Below, piece by piece: positions 45,129 to 56,720 of a stretch of DNA of 64,000 bases. The notes below the pieces were generated by a model. That model was given only the letters and a program-made list of their open reading frames with translations. It searched no databases and was not told where the DNA came from. This stretch comes from Mermis nigrescens (lineage: Eukaryota > Nematoda > Enoplea > Mermithida > Mermithidae): assembly GCA_036768485.1 (NCBI GenBank), contig JAVLUZ010000142.1, positions 16,650,407 to 16,714,406 of the forward strand, written 5' to 3'. The translations under genes and the position numbers were made by a program. Positions within the stretch are counted from its first letter, which is position 1; every line of letters begins with the position of its first letter.

Positions 45129-46145
45129 ACATATCAGCAGATTTCAGCTTGATTATCCTATTTTGAAAGATATTCATCATTCTACTGAAGTTTAAGAATA
45201 GTGCATTTATGATGATAAAAATAATTATTTATTTAAGACGAGTCAAAAACCTCTGAAATACGAAAAATCTGATCAAAAATATGCAATACGGAGTTATCTA
45301 TCGGCATTAGAAAATAGATATAGGTATAATTCAAAGTTCACCTCTTTTACCTCAACAAACACTGGCTGTAGAAAAGTTTAAAGGTCAGATTAGTTATTCT
45401 GACCTTACGGAGAACATTTAAAAAAATTCATCATCCACGACGCTCTGGGCGCAAAAATGCTTCTCGGTGTAAACTTTACACTTGTGCTAATACCGCAATA
45501 TTGGGTGTATAAAAGAAAATAAACTGTGATCTGTAACGCTAAGGTCAGGGCACCTTTTAAGCATAATTAGCATGTTCTGCCTACTTAGCGGATTAGTTGA
45601 AGAGATATCGTTTTTCGTCTCGAACCCTTTACACTAAAACGATCACAGATCAAGAAATATTGCGTTATAAGAAAGAAAAAGAATTGATTTGAGATTTTGC
45701 AACCCTCTACATTAAAGAACCGATTGGACTGCACAGAAACCAAAATTGAGTTAGATAAGCTGAAGGACACGCAAAGAGTAAAAACACGTATACTTTACAC
45801 TTTTGTGCAACAACCATTGAGTGTAAAGTAATTTTAAGGTCAGATTCGTAATCTACAGCTGGGGGGCAACATTTTTAAAAAAACATTGGCCCTCCGCAGA
45901 TTATTTAATTTTTGTTTTACACTTTGCTCGCTCATTGCTAACTCAGTATTGAGTGTAAAACAAAAGAAAAAAACACGGGCATCGAATTTTTTAATCATCC
46001 ATCGATTAAAAAAACTGCACCTCCCAGGTGTGTGCCGTTGTTGCTGTGAGGGGGGACACAAATTTCGCACTCGCTGTGATAAACATATAAGAAAAAGGAT
46101 GGCCAAGTATATTATAGGTAGCGCTATCGCGCTACCTATTATAAT

Positions 46146-46389
46146 AAGTTTAACATATGTATTCATTAACTGTAGTCTTTTCCATTCCAAATGGTGTATT
46201 TCCGATTTACGGCTTATTAATGTACATGATTACAATAAAGCTGCATATCTTTGTCGACTTCTGTGCACATTAGTGTGATTGCTGGTTCATTTTAAACCAC
46301 TTTTGCTGGCAATTTACATCGATTAAACGTTTGCTCTCCATGTGCAAGATTTTGTGAAACATATTATAAACACGGCTAAGAAGGATTTA
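46146..46389. repeat. Decayed MITE-like insert between repeat units
   Basis: TAGTCTTTTCCATTCCAAATGG and TTTTGTGAAACATATTATA flank about 210 bases related to the cluster at 15035-15563. It separates two copies of the arm. Confidence 0.4.
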
Positions 46390-48978
46390 ACTTTAATGCA
46401 ACCCATTTTAGACAAAATTACATCTCTTCAATGATCTAAGGACACTTGAACATAATTTTTAAATCACTTCAGATTACTTTTGAGGGTTAACAAACTCACT
46501 TAATTGATGTCTCACATATGAATCCTTGAAAATTTCTTGACTTCAGTTACATAGTCTCTGCAAGTCTATCGAATTAAGGTTAACACGTAATGTAAACTTT
46601 ACACAAACACATAGCGTAAAGAATATTTTAGTCGGATTCGTAATTTTGATATTGCTCCGATATTACTTTCAATATTTATGGAAAAATGAGTCTCCATAAT
46701 GTTTTGAAGACAAATAAACATTAGGTTTAAACCACTTTGCAATACTGCTGAGTGTAAGCAAGAGCGCCCAACTGACGTATATATTTCATTCCTGTAAATT
46801 TTAAGATCTCAGGGAAAAAAATTTCGCTTTTTGCAATGCTCTAGAACAAAGGCTAACATGCAGTGTAAAAATTACTCGGATATTATGATCAACATTCATG
46901 AAAAAATTATGTCTCTACAATGGTCTGAGGACAAATAAACAATGAATGTAAACTACTTTACATCACTGTTGGATGTAAACAAACGCGCCTACGTGACGTC
47001 TCACATTTGATCCTTTGAAAATTTTTAGACTCCAGGGAAAAATTAGGTTTCTGGAATGCTCAAAAACCAAGATAAATACATATATAGTGTAAACTTCATG
47101 TAAACACCTATTGTAAAGAAAATTTTGGTCAGATTCGTAATTTTGATATTGTTCCGATATTCCGATTAATATTTATGAAAAAAATTAAGTCTCCATAATG
47201 TTCTATGTGCAAACTAACAATTGGTGTAAACCACTTTACAACACTGTAGAGTAAAAACATATGCGCCAGACTGGCATATCAAATTCGGTTCCTGGTCCAT
47301 TTCTAGACTTGATAATCGTGTCCCTGACTCATAACCAGAGAAGCAGGCAGAAAAAACAAGACAGAAACGCATTTTAAACACCAAATTTTTGACTTTACAC
47401 TCGCTGAATATTAATGTATAGACAATTTGCTTTGACATGCACCCGATATAAAGCACTTTATTCTTATTCTATTAGACTTATCCCGACTTCTGGACGGAGA
47501 AAGTGGAACAAAAAACGCAACAAAAACGTTTTTTTCCATCATTTAGAACACTGTAAACTTTAAAATTCCGTACCGAACTCCCCATTGAGTTTAAAGAAAT
47601 TCGGTTTGGTACAATTTGTAGCTTTTAAATCGTAGTACATTCCGGTGTGCCAAAATTCTCTTGCAAAAATTATTTGGTATGATTTATTAATCAAAATTCG
47701 GAAAAAACGTGTTTTTTCGCCCATTTTTTACCTCTAACTTCGAACTTTACAGCCCCATAAATAACTCAATATTGCGTTTTTTTAAATGCAGTTTGCTGCG
47801 ATGTGTAGCCCCTGAGAGGCACTTTATTACTGCTATATTCAATTCACCCTTACTCATAAGCGGGAAAATTTGGCAGAGAAATCTTAGTTAAAATCCGTTT
47901 TTTTATACCATCCACTAGAGTGTAAACTTTAAACCCCAGGATCTAACTCACCATTAAGCATAGAAGACTTTGCTTATATACAGAATGTAGCCCTTGATCC
48001 GCTCTACATTTCTGTCAAAAAACATTTCGAAAAACTCATAACCGGACTTAGTATCGGACATAAGCAGTTTGAAAACTCGACCAAAAAGTGCTATTTTACC
48101 CCCAGATTTTCGCACTCTTTACACTGCCATTCGATAACTAATGCGAATTTCTAAAAACAAAAGAAGTGCCATCTGTAGAATTCATCCCTCTATAATCCTA
48201 TGCCGTTTAATTCTTCGAGTCATCAATACTCAGTTGTCCATATGCCGCATTATAAATGTCCCAAAATTTGTCCCATGTTACACAAAAACTTTACACCTTC
48301 TTTACACAGTCAGTTTTGCGTTTCAAGAAAAACAAAAAAACAAGGGCAGCGAATTTTTTTATTTTCTTTCTTTTAAAAAACCGCACCTTCCAGAAGTGTC
48401 CCGTTATAGCTGTAGGGGGGTGCACAGGTGTTAGAGGTACCCAAGTATATTATAGGTACGCGCTAACAATAAACCGCCTCTAAATGCGAGAATATTGCTT
48501 TAAAAAAAATAAAAAAAGTCTCCCCTAGATTTTTTAACCGTCTACATTTTGAAACCAACCAGACTGCATAGAATGTAAAACTGAGTTAGATATGCTTGGC
48601 CACATGAAAACTGTAAAAAAACCGTCTAATTTACACTCCTGTGCAACAACCAATGAGCGTAAAGAAATTTTAAGACCAGATTCGTAATCTACTAATTAGG
48701 GGAAACATTTTTTAAAAAAAATTGGCCCTCCGCAAATTATTTGAATTTTTGGTGTAAACTTTATACACTCACGACGCGCTCGGTGTTGAGTGTAAACAAA
48801 GAAAAAATGGGGGCACTAAGTTTTTTTATTATCTACCATTTAAAAAAACCGCACCTCTCAGATGTTTGCCGTTATAGCTGCGAGGGAGGACACAAATTTC
48901 GCACTCGCTGTTAAAAACATATAAGAAAAATGGATGGCCAAGTATATTATAGGTAGCGCTATCGCGCTACCTATGATA

Positions 48979-49394
48979 CCTATGTACCTATGTACATACC
49001 TATTGTGCATGTAGGTAGTTACATACCTACCTATTAACTATAGTCTGTTTCATTTAACTTTGCAGTTTTCTTCTGAATTTTCCAACAAGAATCCGGCTAC
49101 AAAAGCGGTTTAAACTTTTGATGCAGTAATGCGGTTTAACACAAGCATTGTACGTCTCTAAACGATTCGATATACTTGTCACGCCCGGTAGTGGTCAATT
49201 TATAATAACCAGGACATATTCATTATAGTATCTAACTTTGGAAATTTTAATGCTTTTTGACCTAAGTAATCGAATATATAATAATACATATACGTAGGTA
49301 TTCTTAATGGGTCACTACGCGTGTCTCTGTGCACGTCAGTCGAGTCAAAGGTTAATACCTCCTCAATCAATAATCATAATCCATTTGACTGCCT
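48979..49394. other. Geneless stretch
   Basis: ACCTATGTACCTATGTACAT-type short repeats lie at 48975-49030, and a truncated TATAGTCTGTTTCA MITE end at about 49038. Nothing else is recognised. Confidence 0.4.
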
Positions 49395-49736
49395 GGGCTC
49401 CGTTGCATAAAATTTACAAGCTACGAGCTACAAGCTACAAGTTACAAATGGAAATAGCTACAAGTCCTACAAGCATGCATTGCATAAACATTTACAAGCT
49501 ACAAGCTACAAGTTACAAGTCCAGACAGCCAATTTACAAGTCCTACAAGCTAGTTACAAGTCCTACATGTGTAGCCTTACAAGTCCTACAAGTTCTACAA
49601 GTGCATGCTATAAAATACGTGTGCTCAAAATTACGTGTCCTACAAGTGGACTACTAGTCGTACAAGTTGGCGTTGCATAAAACATTGTCAGCACCTTGTT
49701 AGTAAAAAGGTCACCGATTTTTTTCGAGTTGCTAAA

Positions 49737-49812
49737 ATGCCGTTATCGGAAGAAGAAAAATTGGCCTTATTGTCCTTCATCAATGATTCCAAGAAAGTTA
49801 GGATCACTGGAA
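49737..49812 (+). pseudogene. Possible start of a second Harbinger gene
   Basis: The plus strand reads MPLSEEEKLALLSFINDSKK from an ATG, then runs into proline-rich low-complexity sequence. Harbinger elements often carry a second gene for a DNA-binding protein. No Myb or MADF motif can be confirmed in this short remnant. Confidence 0.25.
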
Positions 49813-50062
49813 CTTCTCAACCCCCTTCCCCAGCCAGGCCCATACACTGCCCACCCTTCCCAACTCTCCCCCTAGCCCCAGAAAATTGATTTTTTTGCTC
49901 CAAAATCAACCATTTTTGCCCCATAATCTCAAAAATTTTTGGCACTTCGCGCCGATTTTCAAAAAAATTTATATATTTCCCCAAAAAAAGTGAAAAATTT
50001 TCCCCTCCAAAGATGGTTCATGGGTAGGCTGACCTCCCCTAGCCACCCGCCATGGACAGGAC

Positions 50063-50341
50063 CACACCTGGGCGTGGGGGGTGGGGGTTTGAGGGGAGAG
50101 ATATGCACCCCTCGAAAAACCAAAATACCCCCCCCCCAGGAATCAAAATCCCCCCCCCCAAGAATTCAATTTTTGAAAATTTTTTCGTTTTTTTCGCAAT
50201 TTTTGATGCCAATGGATAGTGCTTGGTGAGAAAATTCGAAAAATGGTGTTTTTACGCCATACCACCATTTTTAAGGCCATTTTTTTACCTTTGAAAAATC
50301 TCGCACCCCTCCCCCTAGAATTTTCTTGATGCCCACGTATG
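50063..50341. mobile_element. hAT MITE (279 bp)
   Basis: Starts CACACCTGGGCGTGGGGGG and ends TTGATGCCCACGTATG, flanked by the exact 8-bp duplication GACAGGAC (50055-50062 and 50342-50349). Confidence 0.94.
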
Positions 50342-50604
50342 GACAGGACCCCCCAAAAATACCCTAGCCCCCCTTGAAAATTTACCTGTTGTTACAATTC
50401 ACAATTCATACCCACATAGCTAAATCCTCCTGAGGCCAATCAACTATCTTGAATGGCTGTGCGTTTACACAGCATCAACAAATCGGGACAAAGTTCGACA
50501 AACTGAGGATTTATGCACACCATGTGTATCTCCAATCACATTAAAAAATCGAGGAACTTGCCAAAAATCTTAAACTTAGGCGAATTTGCTGATCGGGTGA
50601 GAGC

Positions 50605-50873
50605 CACACGTGGGCGTGGGGAGGTTTGGGGGTATGCAACCCCCAGAAGTTGGAATACCCCCCAGAAATCAAAATACCCCCTCCCCGCCCCAGAATTCAA
50701 TTTTTGAATTTTTTGCTTTTTCAGCTCGATGAGAAACGTCGAAAAATGGTGTTTTTTCACCAAACTACCACTTTTAAGACCATTTTTAACCTTTAAAAAT
50801 TTTTTCCACCCCCCCCCCCAGATACTTTTTCACCCCCACCCCCTCCCCAGAATTTCGGTGCTGCCCACCTATG
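50605..50873. mobile_element. hAT MITE inside the Harbinger transposase (269 bp)
   Basis: Starts CACACGTGGGCGTGGGGAG and ends GTGCTGCCCACCTATG. The flanks GTGAGAGC and ATGAGAAC match at 6 of 8 positions. Confidence 0.82.
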
Positions 50874-51033
50874 ATGAGAACGCAAAATTTTGAGAAGTCT
50901 CGTGTGCAATATCGGACCAATAATTTCACACAACATATTAATATCATCGTCACTCAATCTAAATCGTTCCATATTTTCACTTATCAATCTATCCAAATTT
51001 ATACGTGGTCTAAAAGTCCTTTTAGGATGATCG

Positions 51034-51210
51034 CAGGGGGATTTAGGGGGTAGGGCGGGGGGGGGGGCGCTCCCACCATTAGCCTAAAGTAGTGCGCAAA
51101 ATTAAGCATTTTTGAGCGATTTTTAGCGATTTTCGGGTTAAAACGGCTAATTTTTCCGCCCAAGTCAGGGTTCCGCCCCTCCCCTTCGGAAAATCGTAGA
51201 TCCGCCACTG
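51034..51210. mobile_element. hAT MITE inside the Harbinger transposase (177 bp)
   Basis: Starts CAGGGGGATTTAGGGGG and ends ATCGTAGATCCGCCACTG. Flanked by the exact 8-bp duplication GATGATCG (51026-51033 and 51211-51218). A different hAT family from 50605-50873. Confidence 0.93.
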
Positions 51211-51706
51211 GATGATCGTGAACTATTACATCATTGAAGTCATCGTCAATATCGGAAAAATGCATAATTGTTAATAGAACAAGAAAAAATTTCCGATTTA
51301 CAAGTCAAAAACGACTTGTAAAAAAATGCATTACGAGATACAAGTCTCCGACCTACAATTGTAGCACTAATAATTTTATGCAACGCATTACTAATACGAC
51401 TTGTAATTTCCATTTTTGTCTTATGATATATGCATGCCCCAGACTTGTAGCTTGTAGGTTCTATCTAGTAGTTTTATGCAATATACACTTGTAGCTACCA
51501 GTCTTATACGACCTTGTAGCGATTACAAGTGATTTTATGCAACGCAGACTTGTAGCTACAAGACTTGTAGAACTTGTAGTTTTGCACTTGTAGGACTTGT
51601 AGCTTGTAACTTATAGCTAATAGTTTTATGCAACGTAATTCACTTGTAACTTGTAGCTTGTAGGACTTGTAGCGACTACAAGTCTTTTATGCAACGAGCG
51701 AGCCCC

Positions 51707-52734
51707 TGTAGATTCTTTTTTTGCCTATTATGCTTGTAAAATTTTACAAAAATCTTAATTTTTTGTTATTTTAACGCTCTCCTTACATAAAGAATGTTCG
51801 TTTTCAAGAAAAATGGTTTGCACCATTGAACTCAGCGTTTAGAGGAGGTTGACTTTTGACTTGACCAATCTTGTGTCGAATCTTGCAGAAAGTGACTCGT
51901 ACTTCTGACCACCAAACTAAATTTTGCGCCCATTATGTGAAGCGATAGCTTAAGTATCCAGGCCAATTTAAGATGATTGAGGTAGAAAAAAATACTCTTT
52001 CTCATGGTGTCGAAAAGGAAAATTCGAAAAATAAGTTAATTTGAGAAAAATTCAACTGAAAAAATTAAAAATTAGCATATTACAGATTTCTTTGAAATTT
52101 TGCTCTATTATATCTTTATACTGCGGATATCTAATAATCTACTACCTGGTAATTAGACAGAGCACGGTGTGCTTGTTTTACTTAAGCAAAAGGGAATGAA
52201 AAATTTTCTCATTTGGTAGTGACAAATGGTTAAAGTTTAAAATATGTATGTTCGATTTTTTTGCGTCAAATTTAAACGACATCCAACGGAAGAGCAAATA
52301 ATAAATATACTCGTTTTATTACAGCTAAAAAGAGGGCAAAAAAGCTGTTCATCGTTTCAAATTTCCAGCTGATAAGATCGTCTGGCTCGGCTACAATGCA
52401 TTTCAAAGTTGCGGGTTGTTTCGCGCAATCAATTCGTAACATTTAAGCAAGAAGTTATGTGAAACAGGCTATAAGTTTTCGGAGCTATAAGGAAACATTT
52501 GGCAGAAGCTCGTTTGAGACCCCAGGGTACATATACGTAAAATGTTGTTGAAATCTCAGATGGTCGAGCTAGGATCTCTGGACTGCTCGACATGGAATGA
52601 CTAGTATTTAAAGCTGTTAAAAAAAATATGCATAATTTTTTTCATTTTATGCTTTGTATAAAGGATCTAATGTTTACAGAATTATGTTCTTCAAAAATTA
52701 TTACTGTTGGACTAATAAGCGAAGTGATCAGTGT
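51707..52734. other. Geneless stretch
   Basis: AT-rich, stops in all frames. One end of the TATAGTCTGTTTCAC MITE family (GTTATGTGAAACAGGCTATA) is near 52454. Nothing else is recognised. Confidence 0.45.
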
Positions 52735-52870
52735 TGTCAGGTTGGTAGTTTTCCTACCATTTTGGTAGTTTTTTAAGGCCCTTGGTATGTTTTTTGTAGT
52801 TTTTACTTTTGGTAGTTTTTAATGGTAGTTTTTGAACGGCTTGGTAGTTTTTTTGGTAGTTTTTATTCAC
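52735..52870. repeat. TTGGTAGTTTTT short repeat cluster
   Basis: GGTAGTTTTT recurs about nine times at irregular spacing. It is a low-order simple repeat. Confidence 0.75.
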
Positions 52871-52954
52871 AAGTTTTAGAGCAGCTTTTAACTGCTTAAT
52901 AGCATAATTACTGTAGCTATGCCTTTTTTATGATCGTCTGCTCAGCCGCCGTTT

Positions 52955-53800
52955 TTTCCACTTTCTGTTCTATTTGTCAACCAAAATTTTTGGGCTAGGT
53001 TGGCATTTGTGGAAAATTTTTGTAATGTTAAAAATGCGTTTCAGAGAGGTAAAACTTCAAAAATTGTTCTGCGCGGCGCTTCGCGCCGAATTGATTTAAT
53101 TCTTACTTGTTAATAATCCTTAAGCCGCGCCGCGCCAATTGCAGCATTTTAATCTACAATCTGGTCTAGAACTTCACTACGATTGAAAATCCTTATAGTA
53201 TGCGTTAAAAATAGAGCACATTTGTAAAAAAATCACTGTTTTTTAATTAAAAAAATCCGATGTACACATGCAATAGCAGTGTTTGATGCACTTTTTGTGC
53301 GAAAATTTCGCGCTCTACAAGAAATATCACGATCAGTATACGTTATTTCTGTTGAAACTTGAATTTCCTTCCTTCAGTAAAGCATTTTAGCCAATTCTGA
53401 AGTCGCTTTTGACAAGAAAAACTATAATTTATCAAATCGCGTGAAGCGCCAGAAAATTTTCAAGTTTTACCTCTCTAAAACGCATTTTTGCATTACAAAA
53501 ACTAATCAAATCCGTGCAGAAGATGAGGATTTTCAATCGTAGTGAAGTTCTAGACCAGATTGTCGATAAAGATGTTGCGATTGGCGCGGTGCAGCTTAAA
53601 ATTAATAATAAGTAAGAATTAAATCTATCCGGCGCGAGGCGCCGAAAAATTTTTGAAGTTTTACCTCTCTAAAACGCATTTTAACATTACAAAAATTTTC
53701 CATAAATGCCAACCAAGCCCAAAAATTTTTTTCATTTCCCAAAATTTTGGTTGACAAATACCTAGACCAAAAAGTGGAAAAAAATAAAACGATAATCGTA
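52955..53800. repeat. GCGAAGC hairpin repeat family, two opposed copies
   Basis: The left copy has CGGCGCTTCGCGCCG (53081-53096), and the right has GCGTGAAGCGCC near 53438 and CGGCGCGAGGCGCCG near 53630. The outer tails (CAACCAAAATTTTTGGGC near 52978 and its inverse near 53740) face each other, so the block is an inverted pair. There is no coding potential. Confidence 0.8.
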
Positions 53801-54175
53801 ATGACAGACAAACTTCATAGACGGCCACAAAATTTAATATACATATTTTAAAGTGTAAAAATGAAAGTTTTTTCCAATTTTACACATTAGAAATCATATT
53901 TAATTTTAAAAGAAATAATGGGCCTAGGTATTACAAACTGCGGGATGGACGCTGCAAAGATAAATTTGGCATTTGTGTAGCTGGTTTTACATTATGTATT
54001 AAGGTAGTGCTCGGATTGTTTTTGTTAAGGTTCTGGGCTTTGGGGCAAGAGGTCCACGTTTCGAATCCGGTTAGCATCGACATTTTTCCGCTTTACAGCT
54101 TTATAAGAGCATACAATAGAAACCGAATGAAAGTTGATAGATTTGAAGCGAAGCGGCTGAAATTATTGGCATCTA
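53801..54175. other. Geneless stretch
   Basis: No gene or clear repeat was seen. A 71-codon frame at 54007-54222 runs into the next element and has no recognisable feature. Confidence 0.4.
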
Positions 54176-54299
54176 GGCATAATTGTTGTACCGGGACTCG
54201 CACTTTTACAGGGTATATATAATATGTATATACCATATTGAGGTAAGACGAGTGGTGTATTAATTAGTAAGACAAGGGGTCAAATTAAAGCAATAAAGG

Positions 54300-54700
54300 T
54301 ATAAAATGAATAAGAGGTCGCTCTTCAATGGTGGTAGCTCAGTTCAAAATGCATCAAAACATACATATCTATACCCCATTCTGTTGCAAGAACTTTTTTC
54401 TGATCAATGAGAAGCTATTCAATACTAGTGTTAGTAAGATAAGAGGTCGAATTAGAGTAATAAAGTGATAAAATGAATAAGAGATCACTCGTCAATGGTA
54501 GTTCAGTTCAAAATGCATCAAAACATATATACATATCTATACCGCATTCTGTTGCAAGAACTTTTTTCTGATCAATGAGAAGCTATTCAATACTAGTGTT
54601 AGTAAGATAGGAGGTCGAATTAGAGTAATAAAGTGACAAAATGAATAAGAGATCACTCGTCAATGGTAGTTCAGTTCAAAATGCATCAAAACATACATAT
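54300..54700. repeat. ~172-bp tandem repeat inside the 1.2-kb element
   Basis: ATGGTAGTTCAGTTCAAAAT, GCAAGAACTTTTTTCTGATC and GAAGCTATTCAATACTAGTG recur at intervals of about 172 bases. The units correspond to the 5' part of the frame at 54663-55115, so that part was copied two or three times. Confidence 0.8.
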
Positions 54701-55115
54701 ATCGCATTATTTGCGTATCCAAACTCGATTTCTTTCGAAAATCAATATTTTCATGATGCAAGAACTTTTTTCCGATCAAAGGCGAGCTATTCAATACTTT
54801 AGCGAAAAGTATATTATTCTTGACAGAGTTTATTGTGTCAGCTCCATGCGCGATTTTACCCTAATTGAGGAGAAGTCGAAAATTAATGGATACTGTTCTG
54901 GTTTCCGCACTAAACAGTCGGTTTACACTGAGTTATTTTGCCAACCCGCATCCTTTTTTGACCAAAATCGGCTATTTATCTTGGATGAATTAATGTGGCG
55001 AGAAAGATATGGCAGCTCTTTTGATTTGGCTTTAGAGAAATTTAATGCTACACATTCGCAAAAAACCCGTGTTAAAAACGGTTTGCATAGGTACGCGCTT
55101 ATCTTCGTATTGTAA
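54663..55115 (+). CDS. Unknown 150-residue frame in the 1.2-kb transposon
   Basis: ATG at 54663 to the stop at 55113-55115 is intact. The protein contains MMQELFSDQRRAIQYFSEK, YCVSSMRDFTLIEEKSKI, and FDQNRLFILDELMWRERYG, with mixed, protein-like composition and no low complexity. No family is recognised, and it has no transposase DDE block. It may be a host exon captured by the element, a fragment of its transposase, or chance. No promoter or splice signal was identified. Confidence 0.35.
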   Translation: MVVQFKMHQNIHISHYLRIQTRFLSKINIFMMQELFSDQRRAIQYFSEKYIILDRVYCVSSMRDFTLIEEKSKINGYCSGFRTKQSVYTELFCQPASFFDQNRLFILDELMWRERYGSSFDLALEKFNATHSQKTRVKNGLHRYALIFVL

Positions 55116-55348
55116 TTTTGTAATGATACGTTTTTGTAATATGATTTATGACTTAGTGTTAAAAACGTTTCACTGCATATGCGAGCATATTTTCGCATTG
55201 CGACACTGTTTTATTACTTTATTGCTTTAATTTGACCCCCTTGACTTTCTAATACACTACTCGTCTTAATTCAATTTGGTACATACGAGTATAATGTATA
55301 TACCCTGTAAAAGTGCGGGTCCCGGCACTACAATTATGCCGGCATCTA

Positions 55349-55690
55349 TCACCAGTGCCCGCCAGATTTTACTTGTGAATAATTTTATCTGCCGGGAAAT
55401 TTCGGCTTTTTCTCTAATTTTCAACTAAAATTTAGTGTTTTTTTCGTATTGTAATTTTGTAATGATACGTTTAGTAGGTAATTACTTATGTACTCTAATT
55501 TAAATACAGTGCTAAAATGTTGAAAAAATACTTTAGTTGAAGGAAATACATAAGATCGAGTGCTCGTATCGTAACTGAGTCATTTTCAGGCACTTTTGCG
55601 GGTAAAAATAAAATTTTGAAATCTAAAAATTTAGTTCCTAATCCGACTGAAAAATCTTAACTTGAACCCCTTAAGCTGTGACTCGAGGAG
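55349..55690. other. Geneless stretch
   Basis: AT-rich. GTATTGTAATTTTGTAATGAT at 55448 repeats the phrase at 55107, so part of the transposon tail is duplicated here. Confidence 0.4.
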
Positions 55691-56720
55691 TTTTCAGGTC
55701 GGTTGGGTTGTCGGGTCCCGAACTTTCATCAAAGTGGGAACATCGTTTTCCCCCATTTAGGGATTTTTGTGAACCAAAATTTCGAAATGTGGAAAAAATT
55801 TGGGTTTGGTTAGCATTGAGGAAAATTTTCGTAATGCTAAAATGCGTTCTAGAAGGGTCAAATTACAAAATTTACTGAAGTTTTGCTGCCGCTTTGATTT
55901 ATTTTTAATGTTTTTTATGGATGTTTCCGGCGCACCACGCCAATTGCAGTACTTTTATCGACAACTAGCTCTAAAACTTCACTATAATCTGAAAACCTCA
56001 TGTACTGAGATGATTTGGCCATATTTTGTAATACAAAAATGCGTGTTAGAGAGCCAAAATGTCAAAATTATAATAGCGCTTCCGCGCTGGATCGATTTAA
56101 TCTTATACTTGTTGTTGATGGTTAGGCCGCAATATGCCAATCGCAGCACTTTTATCGACAACTTGTTCTAGATTTTCACTAAGATTGAAAATGCTCATCT
56201 TCTGCCTTGAGTTTCGAACAGTTTTAGAAAGATAAAATGTCAAAGTTTCGGCGCTTCGCGCCGAATCAATTTAATTTTATTACTTGTCATTGATTCTAGG
56301 CTGCGCCGGATTCGGCCAATTTTTGTAGTGCAAAAATGCGTTTTAGAGAGCCAAAATATCGAAATTTTCTGTCGTTTCGCGCCGGATTGTTTTAATTTTA
56401 CATTTGTTATTCATGTTAAGGCAGAGCTGCGCCAATCACTGCAGTTTTATCGACAGCTTATTCTTGAACTTCAATATGATTGAAAATTTTTATCTTCTGC
56501 ACGGATGTTCGGACAATTTTGCAATGCGAAAATGCTTTTTAGAGATAAATTTCAGAGATTTTCCGGCGCTTCGCGCCGTATTGATTCAATTAAATTATTT
56601 GCTATTAAGGTATAGGCCGTGCAATGCCGATTTCAGCAATTTTATTGCAAAAATGCGTTTTAGAGGTAAAATTTCGAAATTTTCTGGCGCTTGCGCCATT
56701 TCGATATGTTATTGAATTAT
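55691..56720. repeat. GCGAAGC hairpin repeat family, tandem array
   Basis: About five diverged units (~110-300 bp) each contain AAAAATGCGTTTTAGAGAG-like sequence, then a hairpin (CGGCGCTTCGCGCCG at 56250 and 56562, TGGCGCTTGCGCCA at 56684), then TTTAAT, and CAATTGCAG...TTTTATCGACA. It matches 52955-53800 unit by unit. Confidence 0.82.

Larger units (their letters stand above)
42890..48978. repeat. Right arm of the long inverted repeat
   Basis: The outer part (48978 leftward to about 46390) and the inner part (about 46145 leftward to 43980) are each inverse to the left arm, so this arm contains two partial copies in series. GCGCTATCGCGCTACCTAT palindromes at 46113-46140 and 48950-48977 mark unit ends. 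At 42890-43010 it is inverse to 19385-19506. The segment 43010-43980 has weaker or no similarity. No coding region is supported. Confidence 0.75.
50380..51265 (-). pseudogene. PIF/Harbinger (HARBI1-like) transposase remnant, interrupted by two MITEs
   Basis: On the minus strand it begins with ATG (51265) and MHFSDIDDDFNDVIVHDH, continues after the first MITE with RLISENMERFRLSDDDINML and IIGPIL, and after the second with IRLSLRFLASSSIF and GDTHGVHKSSVCRTLSRFVD. This is the N-terminal order of Harbinger/HARBI1 nucleases: a fRLS..d...L..iiGP region, then LRFLA.GS, then a helix-turn-helix-like segment. It also has an internal frame change near 50543 and stops after it. The catalytic DDE part is missing. 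It is dead. Confidence 0.78.
49395..51706. mobile_element. PIF/Harbinger fold-back element
   Basis: The ends carry GGGCTC followed by CGTTGCATAAAA on the left, and the inverse TTTTATGCAACGAGCGAGCCC on the right. Both arms consist of irregular repeats of CTACAAGTCCTACAAGT or its inverse (49405-49690 and 51290-51690). A Harbinger-type transposase relic lies between. The expected 3-bp target duplication is not clear. Confidence 0.7.
54176..55340. mobile_element. DNA transposon of unknown superfamily (1165 bp) with 8-bp duplication
   Basis: Starts GGCATAATTGTTGTACCGGG and ends in its near-inverse, with inverted ends extending ~115 bases (through TTTTACAGGGTATATA and TCAAATTAAAGCAATAAAG). Exact 8-bp duplication GGCATCTA at 54168-54175 and 55341-55348. 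An 8-bp duplication fits hAT, P or related superfamilies, but the termini are not typical hAT. It carries a 150-codon frame and a ~172-bp tandem repeat. Confidence 0.88.

Noticed and set aside
15586..48978. One single 33-kb transposon
   Set aside because: The interval contains an intron-bearing host gene, a LINE and another complete palindrome, the arms have different internal structure, and no target duplication was found at the outer ends. An inverted duplication of repeat arms fits better.
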